Assembly (NCBI GenBank): GCA_903909605.1
Contig: CAIVWH010000024.1
Coordinates: 1-64,000 of the forward strand
Source of the DNA: an uncultured Micrococcales bacterium
GTDB lineage: Bacteria > Actinomycetota > Actinomycetes > Actinomycetales > Microbacteriaceae
Direction of reading: 5' to 3'
Length of the DNA: 64,000 nt
The notes below the pieces were generated by a model. That model saw only the letters and a program-made list of their open reading frames with translations. It did no database searches and was not told where the DNA came from. Within the stretch, counting starts at the first letter, position 1. Each line of letters begins with the position of its first letter. The position numbers and the translations under genes were made by a program. Shown here piece by piece: positions 49,003 through 58,961 of this stretch.

Positions 49003-49008
49003 CATAGT
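49003..49008 (+). promoter_or_regulatory. Possible leaderless -10 (CATAGT) for arsC
   Basis: CATAGT is 6 nt before ATG 49015. It deviates at the first base from the TANNNT seen elsewhere. Confidence 0.35.
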
Positions 49009-49014
49009 TGAGGC

Positions 49015-49422
49015 ATGACAGCCAAAGCATCGGTTCTATTTGTTTGCATTCACAATGCTGGACGTTCGCAGATGGCCGCGGGTTTCCTTCGTGAACTCGG
49101 CGGCGACCTGGTCGAGGTGCGTTCGGCTGGAACTCAGCCCGGTGACCGAGTGAACCCTGTCGCGGTCGATGCAATGGCCGAAGTTGGCATCGACATTTCG
49201 CAGAACTTTCCGCACCGTTTGACCGACGACGCCGTGAAGGCCAGTGATTACGTGATCACAATGGGCTGCGGCGACGCCTGCCCTTACTTCCCGGGCAAGA
49301 CCTACCTCGATTGGCCACTGAACGACCCTGCCGGTCAGGGTCTCGAGGCGGTTCGACCGATTCGCGATGAGATTCGCGAGCTGGTCGCAAACCTCGTCGA
49401 CGAAATCAAGGCTTCGAGCTAA
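49015..49422 (+). CDS. arsC: Arsenate-mycothiol transferase / low-molecular-weight phosphatase-type arsenate reductase
   Basis: 135 residues. The P-loop is C11-IHNAGR-S with R17. The ITMGCGDACPYFPGKTYLDW segment (C85, C89) and VRPIRDEI are diagnostic of the actinobacterial ArsC1/ArsC2 group, which joins arsenate to mycothiol before mycoredoxin releases arsenite. A mycoredoxin-like gene is at 2283-2534. It lies between an aquaporin and a convergent ArsR-type regulator, supporting an arsenic role; a protein-tyrosine-phosphatase function is less likely. Confidence 0.88.
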   Translation: MTAKASVLFVCIHNAGRSQMAAGFLRELGGDLVEVRSAGTQPGDRVNPVAVDAMAEVGIDISQNFPHRLTDDAVKASDYVITMGCGDACPYFPGKTYLDWPLNDPAGQGLEAVRPIRDEIRELVANLVDEIKASS

Positions 49423-49970
49423 GCCTTCTTGGTCGGCTTCTTGGTCGCCGGTTTCTTCGCTTCAGGCTTCTTGGTGACTTCCTGAACCTTGGCCTTAACC
49501 TCTTTTACTGCCTTGCTGACAGTGTCACCAAGTTCATCGTTCGCAGTCTTCTTTGCATCGGCAAAGAAACGACCTAGCTCTTTTGCAAGACCTTCGATAT
49601 CGGTTGCCTTCGATTTCGGGTTGAACTTCTTCGCCAACCATGCCGAACCCTGGTTTGCCAAAACTCCGGCCTTGTCTGCCAACTCCCTTGCGCGTGCCTG
49701 GAACTCCGCGTTCAGTTCGGCACCGGCAAACTTTGCGACCCAAACGCCAAGCGCCTTAAGCGCAGCAGGGTTCGAAGAGTAGACGGCGGTCTTTGCGCGG
49801 CTGGCCTTAACCAAACCTGCGTCAACCAAAATGGTGAGGTGCTTGTTTACCGAAGCCAGGGTTTCCCCGGTAGTTGTTGCGAGTTCTGTTGCAGTCTGCG
49901 ACTTCACGGCAAGCGACTCGAGCACATCGCGGCGCTTGGCATCTGAGATTGCTACAAAAACATCTGACAT
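49419..49970 (-). CDS. ArsR-type HTH protein with long helical, Lys-rich C-terminus
   Basis: 183 residues from ATG 49970 (AAAGGA upstream; the frame continues to 50084 inside proC). Residues ~1-75 form a winged HTH (AISDAKRRDVLESLAVK; SVNKHLTILVDAGLVKASR). Residues ~80-165 are an Ala/Lys-rich amphipathic helix reminiscent of phasins, and the tail is KKPATKKPTKKA. There is no cysteine anywhere, so it cannot sense arsenite by the usual Cys mechanism. Convergent with arsC (4-bp overlap of stops) and 19 bp downstream of proC. Confidence 0.82.
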   Translation of the reverse strand: MSDVFVAISDAKRRDVLESLAVKSQTATELATTTGETLASVNKHLTILVDAGLVKASRAKTAVYSSNPAALKALGVWVAKFAGAELNAEFQARARELADKAGVLANQGSAWLAKKFNPKSKATDIEGLAKELGRFFADAKKTANDELGDTVSKAVKEVKAKVQEVTKKPEAKKPATKKPTKKA

Positions 49971-49989
49971 TTGATTTCCTTTGTTCGGT

Positions 49990-50820
49990 TTATTTTCCTG
50001 CTGCAATTTCACGAGCGCGTCGAAGCGCCGCGTCGGTTGCTTCTGCAAAAACTTGGTCGAACTGAGCCTGCTCCATGCGCGCAATCGCCTGCATGGTTGT
50101 GCCGTTCGGACTGGTCACCTGTCGGCGAAGTTCGGAAGGTGACTTGTGGCTCGCCAGCAACAAGTCGATTGCACCGCGGAAGGTCTCGTTGACCAACTCT
50201 GTGGCTTCTGCGGGAGTAAAGCCCTGGTGCTCGGCCGCCTTGGTGAACTGCTCGATCAAAAAGAAAACGTATGCCGGCCCACTTCCGCTGATCGTGCTTA
50301 GCGCATCGATGCGGGGTTCGTCGAGAATCATCGTCTTGCCAACCGCGGCAAAGAGCTGGGTGGCTAGTTCGAGGTGGCCAGCCTCGGCCCGCGAGCCTGC
50401 CGAGATGCCTGTCATGGCGCGGCCAACAATGGCGGGGGTGTTTGGCATGGCGCGAATCACGGCCGTGGCCGCAGGCAGGGTCTGCTCCATCGCCTGAGTG
50501 GTGATGCCCGCAGCAACCGAGATGACAAGGGCTCCAGGCTTCAAACTCGTGGCTACCTCGCCGAGGACCTCCAGTACGTAGGCCGGCTTGACGGCAACCA
50601 GCACGACGTCGGCTTGGTCGACAGCCAGGATGTTCGCATCCGAGTCGAGTTCTTGAGAATAGGCGTGAACGCCGAGCCGGTTGTTGAGGGCGTTGCCCGC
50701 AGCGGCGGACTTGGTGCTGACGGCAATGTGGTCGGCTGGGGTGCCCTTAGCGATCAACCCGTCGAGGATGGCGGTGCCCATTGAGCCCGAGCCGAGGATT
50801 GCGATTCGCAAGTTGTTCAC
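49990..50820 (-). CDS. proC: Pyrroline-5-carboxylate reductase
   Basis: 276 residues. The N-terminal NAD(P) motif is ILGSGSMGTAILDGL; conserved RAMPNTPA (~127) and the C-terminal dimer segment SGSGPAYVFFLIE, QVTSPNGTTMQAI. It makes proline from P5C. GTG 50820 is preferred over TTG 50826 because a TAAACT hexamer lies exactly 6 nt upstream (leaderless). Divergent from radA with 50 bp between starts. Confidence 0.95.
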   Translation of the reverse strand: MNNLRIAILGSGSMGTAILDGLIAKGTPADHIAVSTKSAAAGNALNNRLGVHAYSQELDSDANILAVDQADVVLVAVKPAYVLEVLGEVATSLKPGALVISVAAGITTQAMEQTLPAATAVIRAMPNTPAIVGRAMTGISAGSRAEAGHLELATQLFAAVGKTMILDEPRIDALSTISGSGPAYVFFLIEQFTKAAEHQGFTPAEATELVNETFRGAIDLLLASHKSPSELRRQVTSPNGTTMQAIARMEQAQFDQVFAEATDAALRRAREIAAGK

Positions 50821-50826
50821 ATTCAA

Positions 50827-50864
50827 AGTTTAGGCAAATCGGTGTCGCCGGTGCAGGGTAGTTT
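50827..50864. promoter_or_regulatory. Divergent leaderless promoters, proC (-) and radA (+)
   Basis: Minus TAAACT (50827-50832), 6 nt to GTG 50820. Plus TAGTTT (50859-50864), 6 nt to ATG 50871. Confidence 0.6.
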
Positions 50865-50870
50865 TGTTTC

Positions 50871-52199
50871 ATGGCCCCCAAAACTTCTTTCAGCTGCAGT
50901 GAGTGCGGCTGGTCATCGGTGAAATGGGTTGGCCAGTGCGGCGAATGTGGCTCATGGGACACAATGCGTGAAGGCAGCGCGTTGGGCAAAGGCCTTGGCG
51001 CCTCGAAGTCGATCAAGCCGAACGTCATCGTGGGTTCGAGTGCCGCTCGCCCGATTACCGAAATTTCCACGGCGGCAGTTGCAAGTCGTTCAACCGGTGT
51101 TGCCGAGTTCGATCGCGTTCTCGGTGGCGGGCTGGTTCCTGGCGCGGTCGTTTTGCTAAGTGGCGAGCCGGGTGTTGGCAAGTCAACACTGCTACTCGAG
51201 GTGGCGGCTCGCACGGCCGACTCCGGCGTTCGCGTGCTCTACGTCAGCGGTGAAGAATCAGTCGGGCAAATTCGCCTGCGAGCAGAGCGCACCGGTGCAC
51301 TCAATGAAAATCTTTTTCTCGCAAGCGAAACAGACTTGGCCAATCTGCTCGGTCAGGTCGAAGCTGTGCAACCGGGGTTGCTAATTGTTGACTCTGTGCA
51401 AACCATCGCTCACGCCGAGCTCGACGGAGCAGCCGGTTTGCCGTCGCAGGTTCGCGAGGTCGCAAGCAACTTGATTCGCGTTGCGAAGGCAGAGAACATC
51501 CCGGTGATTTTGGTTGGTCACGTCACCAAGGATGGCAACATCGCAGGCCCGCGCGCACTCGAGCACCTGGTCGATGTGGTGTGCCACTTCGAGGGCGATC
51601 GCCAAACCTCGCTGCGCTTTGTGCGTTCGCAAAAGAATCGCTTCGGCCCAACCGACGAGGTTGGCTGCTTTGAGATGACCGGCGACGGCATCCGTGAGGT
51701 GCCCGATCCGAGTGGCCTGTTTCTATCTCGAGCCGAGATTCCCGTCTCAGGCACTTGTGTAACTGTGTCAATGGAGGGCAAGCGAGCCTTAATCGCAGAG
51801 GTTCAGGCGCTAGTGGTAAAAAGCTCGTCTCCTCAACCACGCCGCGTCACCAACGGGGTTGATTCGTCGCGCGTTGCCATGATTCTGGCGGTTCTTGAGC
51901 GTCGCGCCGGGCTGCGCCTCAGCGAGGTCGATGTTTATGTCTCTACCGTGGGTGGCGTCAAAATCGTTGAACCGGCAGCCGACCTGGCCATCGCAATCGC
52001 CATTGCCTCGGCCGTCAACGACAAGCCGGTATCTCACAACCTTGCCGCCTTTGGCGAAATCTCGCTCGCCGGTGAAATTCGCCCGGTCAGCAACAATAAG
52101 CTTCGCAAGAACGAGGCCGAGCGACTCGGATTTGTTCGCAGTGTCGACAATTCTGTTGGCGGGCTTAAGCAGGCTCTCGCACTTGCCCTCAACTGGTAG
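50871..52199 (+). CDS. radA: DNA repair protein RadA/Sms
   Basis: 442 residues. The N-terminal four-cysteine zinc finger is CSECGWSSVKWVGQCGEC (residues 8-25). The Walker A is GEPGVGKST (~99), the RadA-specific KNRFG motif is in SQKNRFGPTDE (~254), and the C-terminal domain is Lon-protease-like. It drives branch migration of recombination intermediates. Leaderless ATG. The gene after it is convergent, with no strong terminator in the 41-bp gap. Confidence 0.96.
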   Translation: MAPKTSFSCSECGWSSVKWVGQCGECGSWDTMREGSALGKGLGASKSIKPNVIVGSSAARPITEISTAAVASRSTGVAEFDRVLGGGLVPGAVVLLSGEPGVGKSTLLLEVAARTADSGVRVLYVSGEESVGQIRLRAERTGALNENLFLASETDLANLLGQVEAVQPGLLIVDSVQTIAHAELDGAAGLPSQVREVASNLIRVAKAENIPVILVGHVTKDGNIAGPRALEHLVDVVCHFEGDRQTSLRFVRSQKNRFGPTDEVGCFEMTGDGIREVPDPSGLFLSRAEIPVSGTCVTVSMEGKRALIAEVQALVVKSSSPQPRRVTNGVDSSRVAMILAVLERRAGLRLSEVDVYVSTVGGVKIVEPAADLAIAIAIASAVNDKPVSHNLAAFGEISLAGEIRPVSNNKLRKNEAERLGFVRSVDNSVGGLKQALALALNW

Positions 52200-52240
52200 G
52201 GCTTGCCCTCAACCTAGATTCTTGCGCGCAACTATTTGGG

Positions 52241-52879
52241 CTAGTTCAACATGAACTGAACATCACTCGACGTGATGCCATTCACCGTTGCCACCAGGTG
52301 ATACGAGGCGCCCTTTGTCGGCACTGCCTTCTGACCCGTCGAACAGCCGGTGGCTGAAGAGAACACCTTCATCCAGGAAGACGGTTGAGATGAAACCGTT
52401 GCACCCGGCTGCAACACGGTTGGGCTAGACGTGTCCTGAGTTCGATCACACTGGTGAGAGTCCCAGATCACGGTTGAACCGCTGGTGATCTTGTAGAACG
52501 AGACCGCGGTACCTGCATCAAAGGTGCAAGGCGAAGAACTGTTGTTGGTCAACTGGAACCAAAGGTATGGGCTGTCGGTTGCCTTGAAGGAGTTCGCACT
52601 CTGCTCACCCTGGTTACCGATTCCGGCAATCACAGTTACGGCACCGGCTGGGCAGGCGGCACTTGGGTTTGCGCTCACCGATACTGAACTTGACGGCGAT
52701 GCCGCCGAGGCTGAGTCGTGATGGAAGAAGCCACCAATAAATCCGGCAATAGTCGAGAAGATCCACCACACTAGAGTTGCGATCAGAAGCAAACCGACCC
52801 CGACCACAATGCGGCGGCGGCGATAGACCTCAGGGGTTAGTTGTTGTGGGCGGCGGGGATTATTGCGTGGGTTCGACAT
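52241..52879 (-). CDS. Single-pass membrane protein with extracytoplasmic domain, function unknown
   Basis: 212 residues. A short Arg/Pro-rich cytosolic start, one membrane helix (about 26-50), a Ser/Ala linker, then a beta-rich Thr/Ser/Gly extracellular domain with cysteines in pairs (about 75, 119, 143 and 180). Similar proteins occur widely in actinobacteria; no function is known to me. ATG 52879 is leaderless (TAACCT-6-ATG). The palindrome AGCAGGCCTGCT (52895-52906) sits 3 bp upstream of the -10 and overlaps the stop of argA. Confidence 0.75.
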   Translation of the reverse strand: MSNPRNNPRRPQQLTPEVYRRRRIVVGVGLLLIATLVWWIFSTIAGFIGGFFHHDSASAASPSSSVSVSANPSAACPAGAVTVIAGIGNQGEQSANSFKATDSPYLWFQLTNNSSSPCTFDAGTAVSFYKITSGSTVIWDSHQCDRTQDTSSPTVLQPGATVSSQPSSWMKVFSSATGCSTGQKAVPTKGASYHLVATVNGITSSDVQFMLN

Positions 52880-52885
52880 GCATTC

Positions 52886-52906
52886 AGGTTAACCAGCAGG
52901 CCTGCT
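52886..52906 (-). promoter_or_regulatory. Leaderless -10 (TAACCT) with adjacent palindrome
   Basis: TAACCT (52886-52891) is 6 nt before ATG 52879. AGCAGGCCTGCT (52895-52906) is a perfect 12-bp palindrome where an operator would be expected; it also overlaps a GCCTGC/GCAGGC stem around the argA stop codon. Confidence 0.4.
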
Positions 52907-53411
52907 AAAGCAGGCGAAGCATGCGGGTGTTGCCAAGCGTGTTCTGCTTCACACGGGCGAGGTCGAGAAACTCGGCCACGCCATCGTCGGTTGAACGTGC
53001 CAGCTCGGCGAAGGTCGCCTCGTCGACCGGAACGTCGCTGATTTCGACAAAACCGTGACGGCCGAAGAACGAAGTTTCGAAAGTCAGGCAGAACAGGCGC
53101 TGAATGCCGAGTTCACGCGCCAGATCTACCAGGGCCTCGAGTAACAGGCCGCCAATGCCGTGGCCGCGCAGGGTGCCATCGACCACGATTGACCGCACCT
53201 CGGCAAGGTCGCTCCACATGACGTGCAGGCCACCGGCGGCCACCACGCGGCCCTCGGCGTCAACGACCACGCGGAATTCGGGCAGCTTTTCGTAGAGCGA
53301 GACCAGCTCGTGGTGCAGCAGTACGCGACCCTCATCAGGCGCGCGAAGCGCCTGAATGGCAGGAACGTCGCTAGTTCGTGCAGCGCGAACCCGGTACTGG
53401 CTAGAAGGCAT
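52905..53411 (-). CDS. GNAT N-acetyltransferase, likely amino-acid N-acetyltransferase (ArgA-like)
   Basis: 168 residues, single GNAT fold. The acetyl-CoA loop is RGHGIGGLLLEALVDLARELG (~82-102 region), followed by LTFETSFFGRHGFVEIS. Length and pattern match the short actinobacterial N-acetylglutamate synthase (mycobacterial ArgA, ~174 aa), which starts arginine synthesis. Other GNAT roles remain possible. Leaderless ATG 53411. It lies 2 bp after the clpC stop but has its own -10. Confidence 0.82.
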   Translation of the reverse strand: MPSSQYRVRAARTSDVPAIQALRAPDEGRVLLHHELVSLYEKLPEFRVVVDAEGRVVAAGGLHVMWSDLAEVRSIVVDGTLRGHGIGGLLLEALVDLARELGIQRLFCLTFETSFFGRHGFVEISDVPVDEATFAELARSTDDGVAEFLDLARVKQNTLGNTRMLRLL

Positions 53412-53413
53412 TG

Positions 53414-55870
<2,457 letters not shown>

Positions 55871-55909
55871 CTTTACTCCTTGGATGCCCAATCACGGGCA
55901 CTAATAAAG

Positions 55910-55959
55910 ATGGTAGGTCGAACCTCCCCCACTAAATAGGGCTGTTCGCTGATGGCAAA
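55910..55959 (-). promoter_or_regulatory. clpC promoter region with ClgR-like operator
   Basis: TTCGCTGATGGCAAA (55945-55959) matches the core CGCYNANRGCG recognised by the actinobacterial activator ClgR at 10 of 11 positions (consensus recalled from corynebacteria). TACCAT (minus strand, 55910-55915) is a possible -10 about 40 nt before the ATG, placing the site where an activator would bind. Confidence 0.45.
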
Positions 55960-55971
55960 CCTGCCGATTCC

Positions 55972-56817
55972 TTATGCTGCTCGCCTGAGGCCCACAAACA
56001 CAGCTGCTATGACTGAAATAACGGTCCATCCGAGCAAGACAGCCAAATTTTGGCCCGGCGAGAGTTGAAGTTGCGCGAGGTTTATGTACTGAGACATTTG
56101 CGCATTAGGCCCTAGCCATTTATCAGTGACTCCGACCGAGGGAAAGGCCCAATTGAGGTTGTAAATGGCTAGCGCGAAGTCGTTGTTTGAGATAACTAGG
56201 GCCGATCCAAAAATGGCTTTAGTGAAAACGAAAAGAGACAGCAATGAAAAAAGAGCCTTGCCCCAGCTTCCAAGAATTGATGCCATTGCATATCCAATCA
56301 AGGCGCAGCTTGAAAGTGCGAGTGGAGTTACCCACAGGTGCCAAAGAATGGAATCAGAGATGACCTGCAAGGAATAGTGTCCAGTAGAGAGCGTCACGTA
56401 TGTCTGAAGCGCATTCACGATGAGGGCGACCACTACAACCACAGTCGAAGTAATGGCGATCATCGTAAATTTCGAGATCATATGGAGCAGTCGATCCGGT
56501 GTCGCCAGCAGTTCTAAACGTCGCGCGCCTGAGACATGCTGTTGAAGAAATACGGCGGCTCCAAAGAAAGCAAATAGGAGCTGGCCGATGCCATCGCCAG
56601 CGACGAGTGCATCACTTCTAATGCTCTCGATGTCAAGAATGCCTGCCTGGGGTATCGCGGCAAGTTGAATCAAAGAACGTTGAAGGACGCTTGAACAAAG
56701 CAGTATGTAACTCAAAGGCATGATGACCAGGAACGCCAAACCCAACTTCGTAGAAGTGACGCCTATTAAGCCCGCCCTTAGCTCTCGGACAAACCTAACC
56801 GAACTTTGAGCCCTCAT
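55972..56817 (-). CDS. ABC-2 type transporter permease subunit (second of pair)
   Basis: 281 residues from ATG 56817, which overlaps the stop of the upstream permease (ATGA). Six predicted membrane segments with a long first loop; the N-terminal RAQSSVRFVRELRAG is basic. The pattern fits ABC-2 permeases used for peptide, lantibiotic-immunity or drug export. Codon use is richer in A/T third positions than neighbouring housekeeping genes. It is last in the cluster that begins with a small secreted peptide. Confidence 0.82.
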   Translation of the reverse strand: MRAQSSVRFVRELRAGLIGVTSTKLGLAFLVIMPLSYILLCSSVLQRSLIQLAAIPQAGILDIESIRSDALVAGDGIGQLLFAFFGAAVFLQQHVSGARRLELLATPDRLLHMISKFTMIAITSTVVVVVALIVNALQTYVTLSTGHYSLQVISDSILWHLWVTPLALSSCALIGYAMASILGSWGKALFSLLSLFVFTKAIFGSALVISNNDFALAIYNLNWAFPSVGVTDKWLGPNAQMSQYINLAQLQLSPGQNLAVLLGWTVISVIAAVFVGLRRAA

Positions 56818-57608
56818 TGACGATGCCTTGATTTCACAATCGCCCAAACAAATGCGATAGCACCCCACGCGGCTACTACGTAAAGCCCAGCTTGCGGAGA
56901 CAAGTCGGAAAGCGCCATTCCCTCCAAAGGGAATCCGTGTGCGGGTTTGACAGCAGCCAACGCCTGAACCGCTGATATCGAAAAGACGTCTCCTATTGCC
57001 GAGACTTGCCCAAATACCAAAGATGTCGCCGGAGGAATGACAGCCAGAACTCCGCCAATAGAGAGCAGTGCCAGAGTGGGGCTAAGTGCTGATCCTAGAG
57101 CCAATCCGAACTGTGCAAAAAGCGTGAAACCCAATGTGGAAAACACGATTTGTTCCCATTGTCTAGGTTCAAGTTCTAGGACAGGGCTCCAAGCCTGGGT
57201 CACAACCAAATGTGCCAGAGTGGCGCCAATCAATGAGGCAAACCCCACCATCAAAGTCAACACAGTACTTTTCGCAAGTAGCAGCGAGACCCCTCTAGGT
57301 ACCGCCAAGCGAGACAGCGTATTAGTGCTGAACCGTTTTTCTGAGGCAGAGCTGTTTGCGCCATGAAAGGAAAAGGCGATTGCTAACGGCACTGCCAGAG
57401 ACGAAATTCCGTCGAAACCGCCTTCATGAAGCGAGCCTGCTTTAGTCGCATTGGCCACCGCATCTCGAGCAATTGAGTACAGAGGCAGTCCAATAACTAC
57501 CAAGACCAGAAACAATGGATTCGACCTAAGCCCAAAATACTTAAGTGTTTCAGATCGAATTATGAGAATGAAGTTTTTGGACTCTCTCGCAAGCCGTGAG
57601 TCGTTCAT
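56814..57608 (-). CDS. ABC-2 type transporter permease subunit (first of pair)
   Basis: 264 residues with six membrane segments (first at about 29-47). A SEKRFSTNTLSRLAVPRG segment between the helices is typical of ABC-2 permeases for drug or lantibiotic export. ATG 57608 overlaps the ATPase stop by 4 bp. Two different half-size permeases with one ATPase suggest a heteromeric exporter, as in bacteriocin immunity systems. Lower G+C than the flanks. Confidence 0.85.
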   Translation of the reverse strand: MNDSRLARESKNFILIIRSETLKYFGLRSNPLFLVLVVIGLPLYSIARDAVANATKAGSLHEGGFDGISSLAVPLAIAFSFHGANSSASEKRFSTNTLSRLAVPRGVSLLLAKSTVLTLMVGFASLIGATLAHLVVTQAWSPVLELEPRQWEQIVFSTLGFTLFAQFGLALGSALSPTLALLSIGGVLAVIPPATSLVFGQVSAIGDVFSISAVQALAAVKPAHGFPLEGMALSDLSPQAGLYVVAAWGAIAFVWAIVKSRHRQ

Positions 57609-58333
57609 TGGGTGGCGGTGTGAGATTGATGTGGATGGGATATTGCTAAATATGCGTCTTCAAGGCTCTGGTCATCACCTAGATACTGTTGATTGAAGTC
57701 AGCCAAAGTGCCCTGAAAAAGAACTTCTCCTTTGCCGAAAATGACTAAGTTTTGTGCAAGTTTTTCAACTTCAACCATTGAGTGCGAGGAAAAGATTATT
57801 GTCTTGCCTCTAGCAACCAAACTTTGCACTAGGTTTCGAAACCAAACAATTCCATCGACGTCCAAGCCATTGGTCGGTTCATCAAAAACCAGGTACTGAG
57901 GGTCGCCCAACAACGCGAAGGCAAGACCCAATCTCTGACGCATGCCTAAGGAAAAAGTTCCTACCCGCCTTTTTGAAACTCCGCCTAAGCCCACCATTTC
58001 AAGAACTTCCGCGACCCTAGCTTTTGTGATTCCATGCGTTATAGCTGCTGCCCAAAGGTGATTGAAGGCCGTGCGACCAGGATGAAAGTTGGACGGATCC
58101 AAATGAGCGCCAACATGCTGAAGTGGTTGGTCGAGACGGTTGTACGGAGTCCCGTCCCAAAGAACCTCCCCCTCAGATGCTTCAAGCAGACCTAGCGCGA
58201 CCCTCAAGAACGTAGTTTTACCTGAACCATTGGGGCCCAATAGCGCGGTCACCGTTCGTGGCTGGATTGTAAATGAAACCCCATCTAGCGCACGAACGGC
58301 TCCGAAGTCCTTGATGACCTGAAGAGCTTTCAT
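57605..58333 (-). CDS. ABC transporter ATP-binding protein (drug/bacteriocin export type)
   Basis: 242 residues. Walker A GPNGSGKTT (~33-41), signature FSLGMRQRLGLA (~128), Walker B YLVFDEPTNGLD (~150) and a switch His in IIFSSHSMVEVE. The segment HLDPSNFHPGRTAFNHLW is characteristic of actinobacterial antibiotic and bacteriocin self-resistance exporters. ATG 58333 begins 26 bp after the peptide gene. It powers the two permeases encoded next. Confidence 0.92.
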   Translation of the reverse strand: MKALQVIKDFGAVRALDGVSFTIQPRTVTALLGPNGSGKTTFLRVALGLLEASEGEVLWDGTPYNRLDQPLQHVGAHLDPSNFHPGRTAFNHLWAAAITHGITKARVAEVLEMVGLGGVSKRRVGTFSLGMRQRLGLAFALLGDPQYLVFDEPTNGLDVDGIVWFRNLVQSLVARGKTIIFSSHSMVEVEKLAQNLVIFGKGEVLFQGTLADFNQQYLGDDQSLEDAYLAISHPHQSHTATQ

Positions 58334-58359
58334 ATCAAATCTTCAAAGACTGTTCAGCG

Positions 58360-58686
58360 CTACTGGATCTGCAACACGTTTGTAAGAGGTGCGGCGCAGT
58401 ATGCGTGGTCGTTGGTCACAAGAATCGAGGTGCCGTGAACCGTGAACCAAGAACCGTAGTCGGTCCAGACGGGAAAAGGCCAGATTGCGTTGCAAGTTGT
58501 GACGATTCGTGCCGAACCCGAAGTTCCCTGACAAACAGTCGAAGCCTGAGTCCCATTGTCTGAAATCGGCAAGAAGCAGGTAATGCCCGCCGCCTGCGAG
58601 GCTGTCGCACCAGCGACAGCAAAGCCAATCCCGAGCATGCCCGAGATGAGCAATTTGGTACCAATTTTCTTAGTTGTGATTCTCAT
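58360..58686 (-). CDS. Small secreted four-cysteine protein (candidate exported peptide/bacteriocin)
   Basis: 108 residues. A clear Sec signal peptide (basic start, hydrophobic 11-30, ATASQA-AG cleavage near 32) leaves a mature chain of about 76 residues with Cys 37, 52, 65 and 97, Trp/Pro-rich centre (NAIWPFPVWTDYGSWF) and no recognised domain. GGGGGA precedes ATG 58686. It heads the operon peptide-ATPase-permease-permease. A bacteriocin or signalling peptide with dedicated transporter/immunity is inferred from context; other small secreted proteins of actinobacteria look broadly similar without known activity. Confidence 0.7.
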   Translation of the reverse strand: MRITTKKIGTKLLISGMLGIGFAVAGATASQAAGITCFLPISDNGTQASTVCQGTSGSARIVTTCNAIWPFPVWTDYGSWFTVHGTSILVTNDHAYCAAPLTNVLQIQ

Positions 58687-58781
58687 GATTCCCCCGTGAG
58701 ATAGTGATTGGGCGAGGGAAACCCCACCCCTTTGCTTAACTTAGTGGAACTTCAACCACGAACTGACAAATTTAAGCCTTG

Positions 58782-58961
58782 TTATTTCTTGTTTTTGGCC
58801 TCGAGCTCAGCTCTGAGTTCAGCCTCAATCTTCGAGTAGGCCTTGCGCTCGTTGCGGTCAGCGCGAACGATTGAGCGAAACAGCAGCCAAACCAGAACCA
58901 TCATTCCCAGCACCGGGATGGACGTCCAGAAGGCGTCGCTCAGCCACTGCCCGACGGTCAT
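58782..58961 (-). CDS. Small single-helix membrane protein downstream of lysS
   Basis: 59 residues: one membrane helix (about 13-32), then a highly charged Glu/Lys/Arg-rich helix ending EAKNKK. Its ATG overlaps the lysS stop by one base (TAATG), strongly suggesting translation from the lysS mRNA. The gene is below the usual size cut-off. Similar short proteins follow lysS in relatives as far as I recall; function unknown. Confidence 0.75.
   Translation of the reverse strand: MTVGQWLSDAFWTSIPVLGMMVLVWLLFRSIVRADRNERKAYSKIEAELRAELEAKNKK

Noticed and set aside
52900-52915. GCCTGC/GCAGGC hairpin at the end of the argA-like gene as a terminator
   Set aside because: No T-run follows and it contains the stop codon. 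It is noted instead as part of a possible operator.
55972-58686. Assignment of the peptide cluster to the lactococcin 972 family
   Set aside because: That family lacks cysteines and pairs with a large multi-helix protein. Here there are four cysteines and two half-size ABC-2 permeases.
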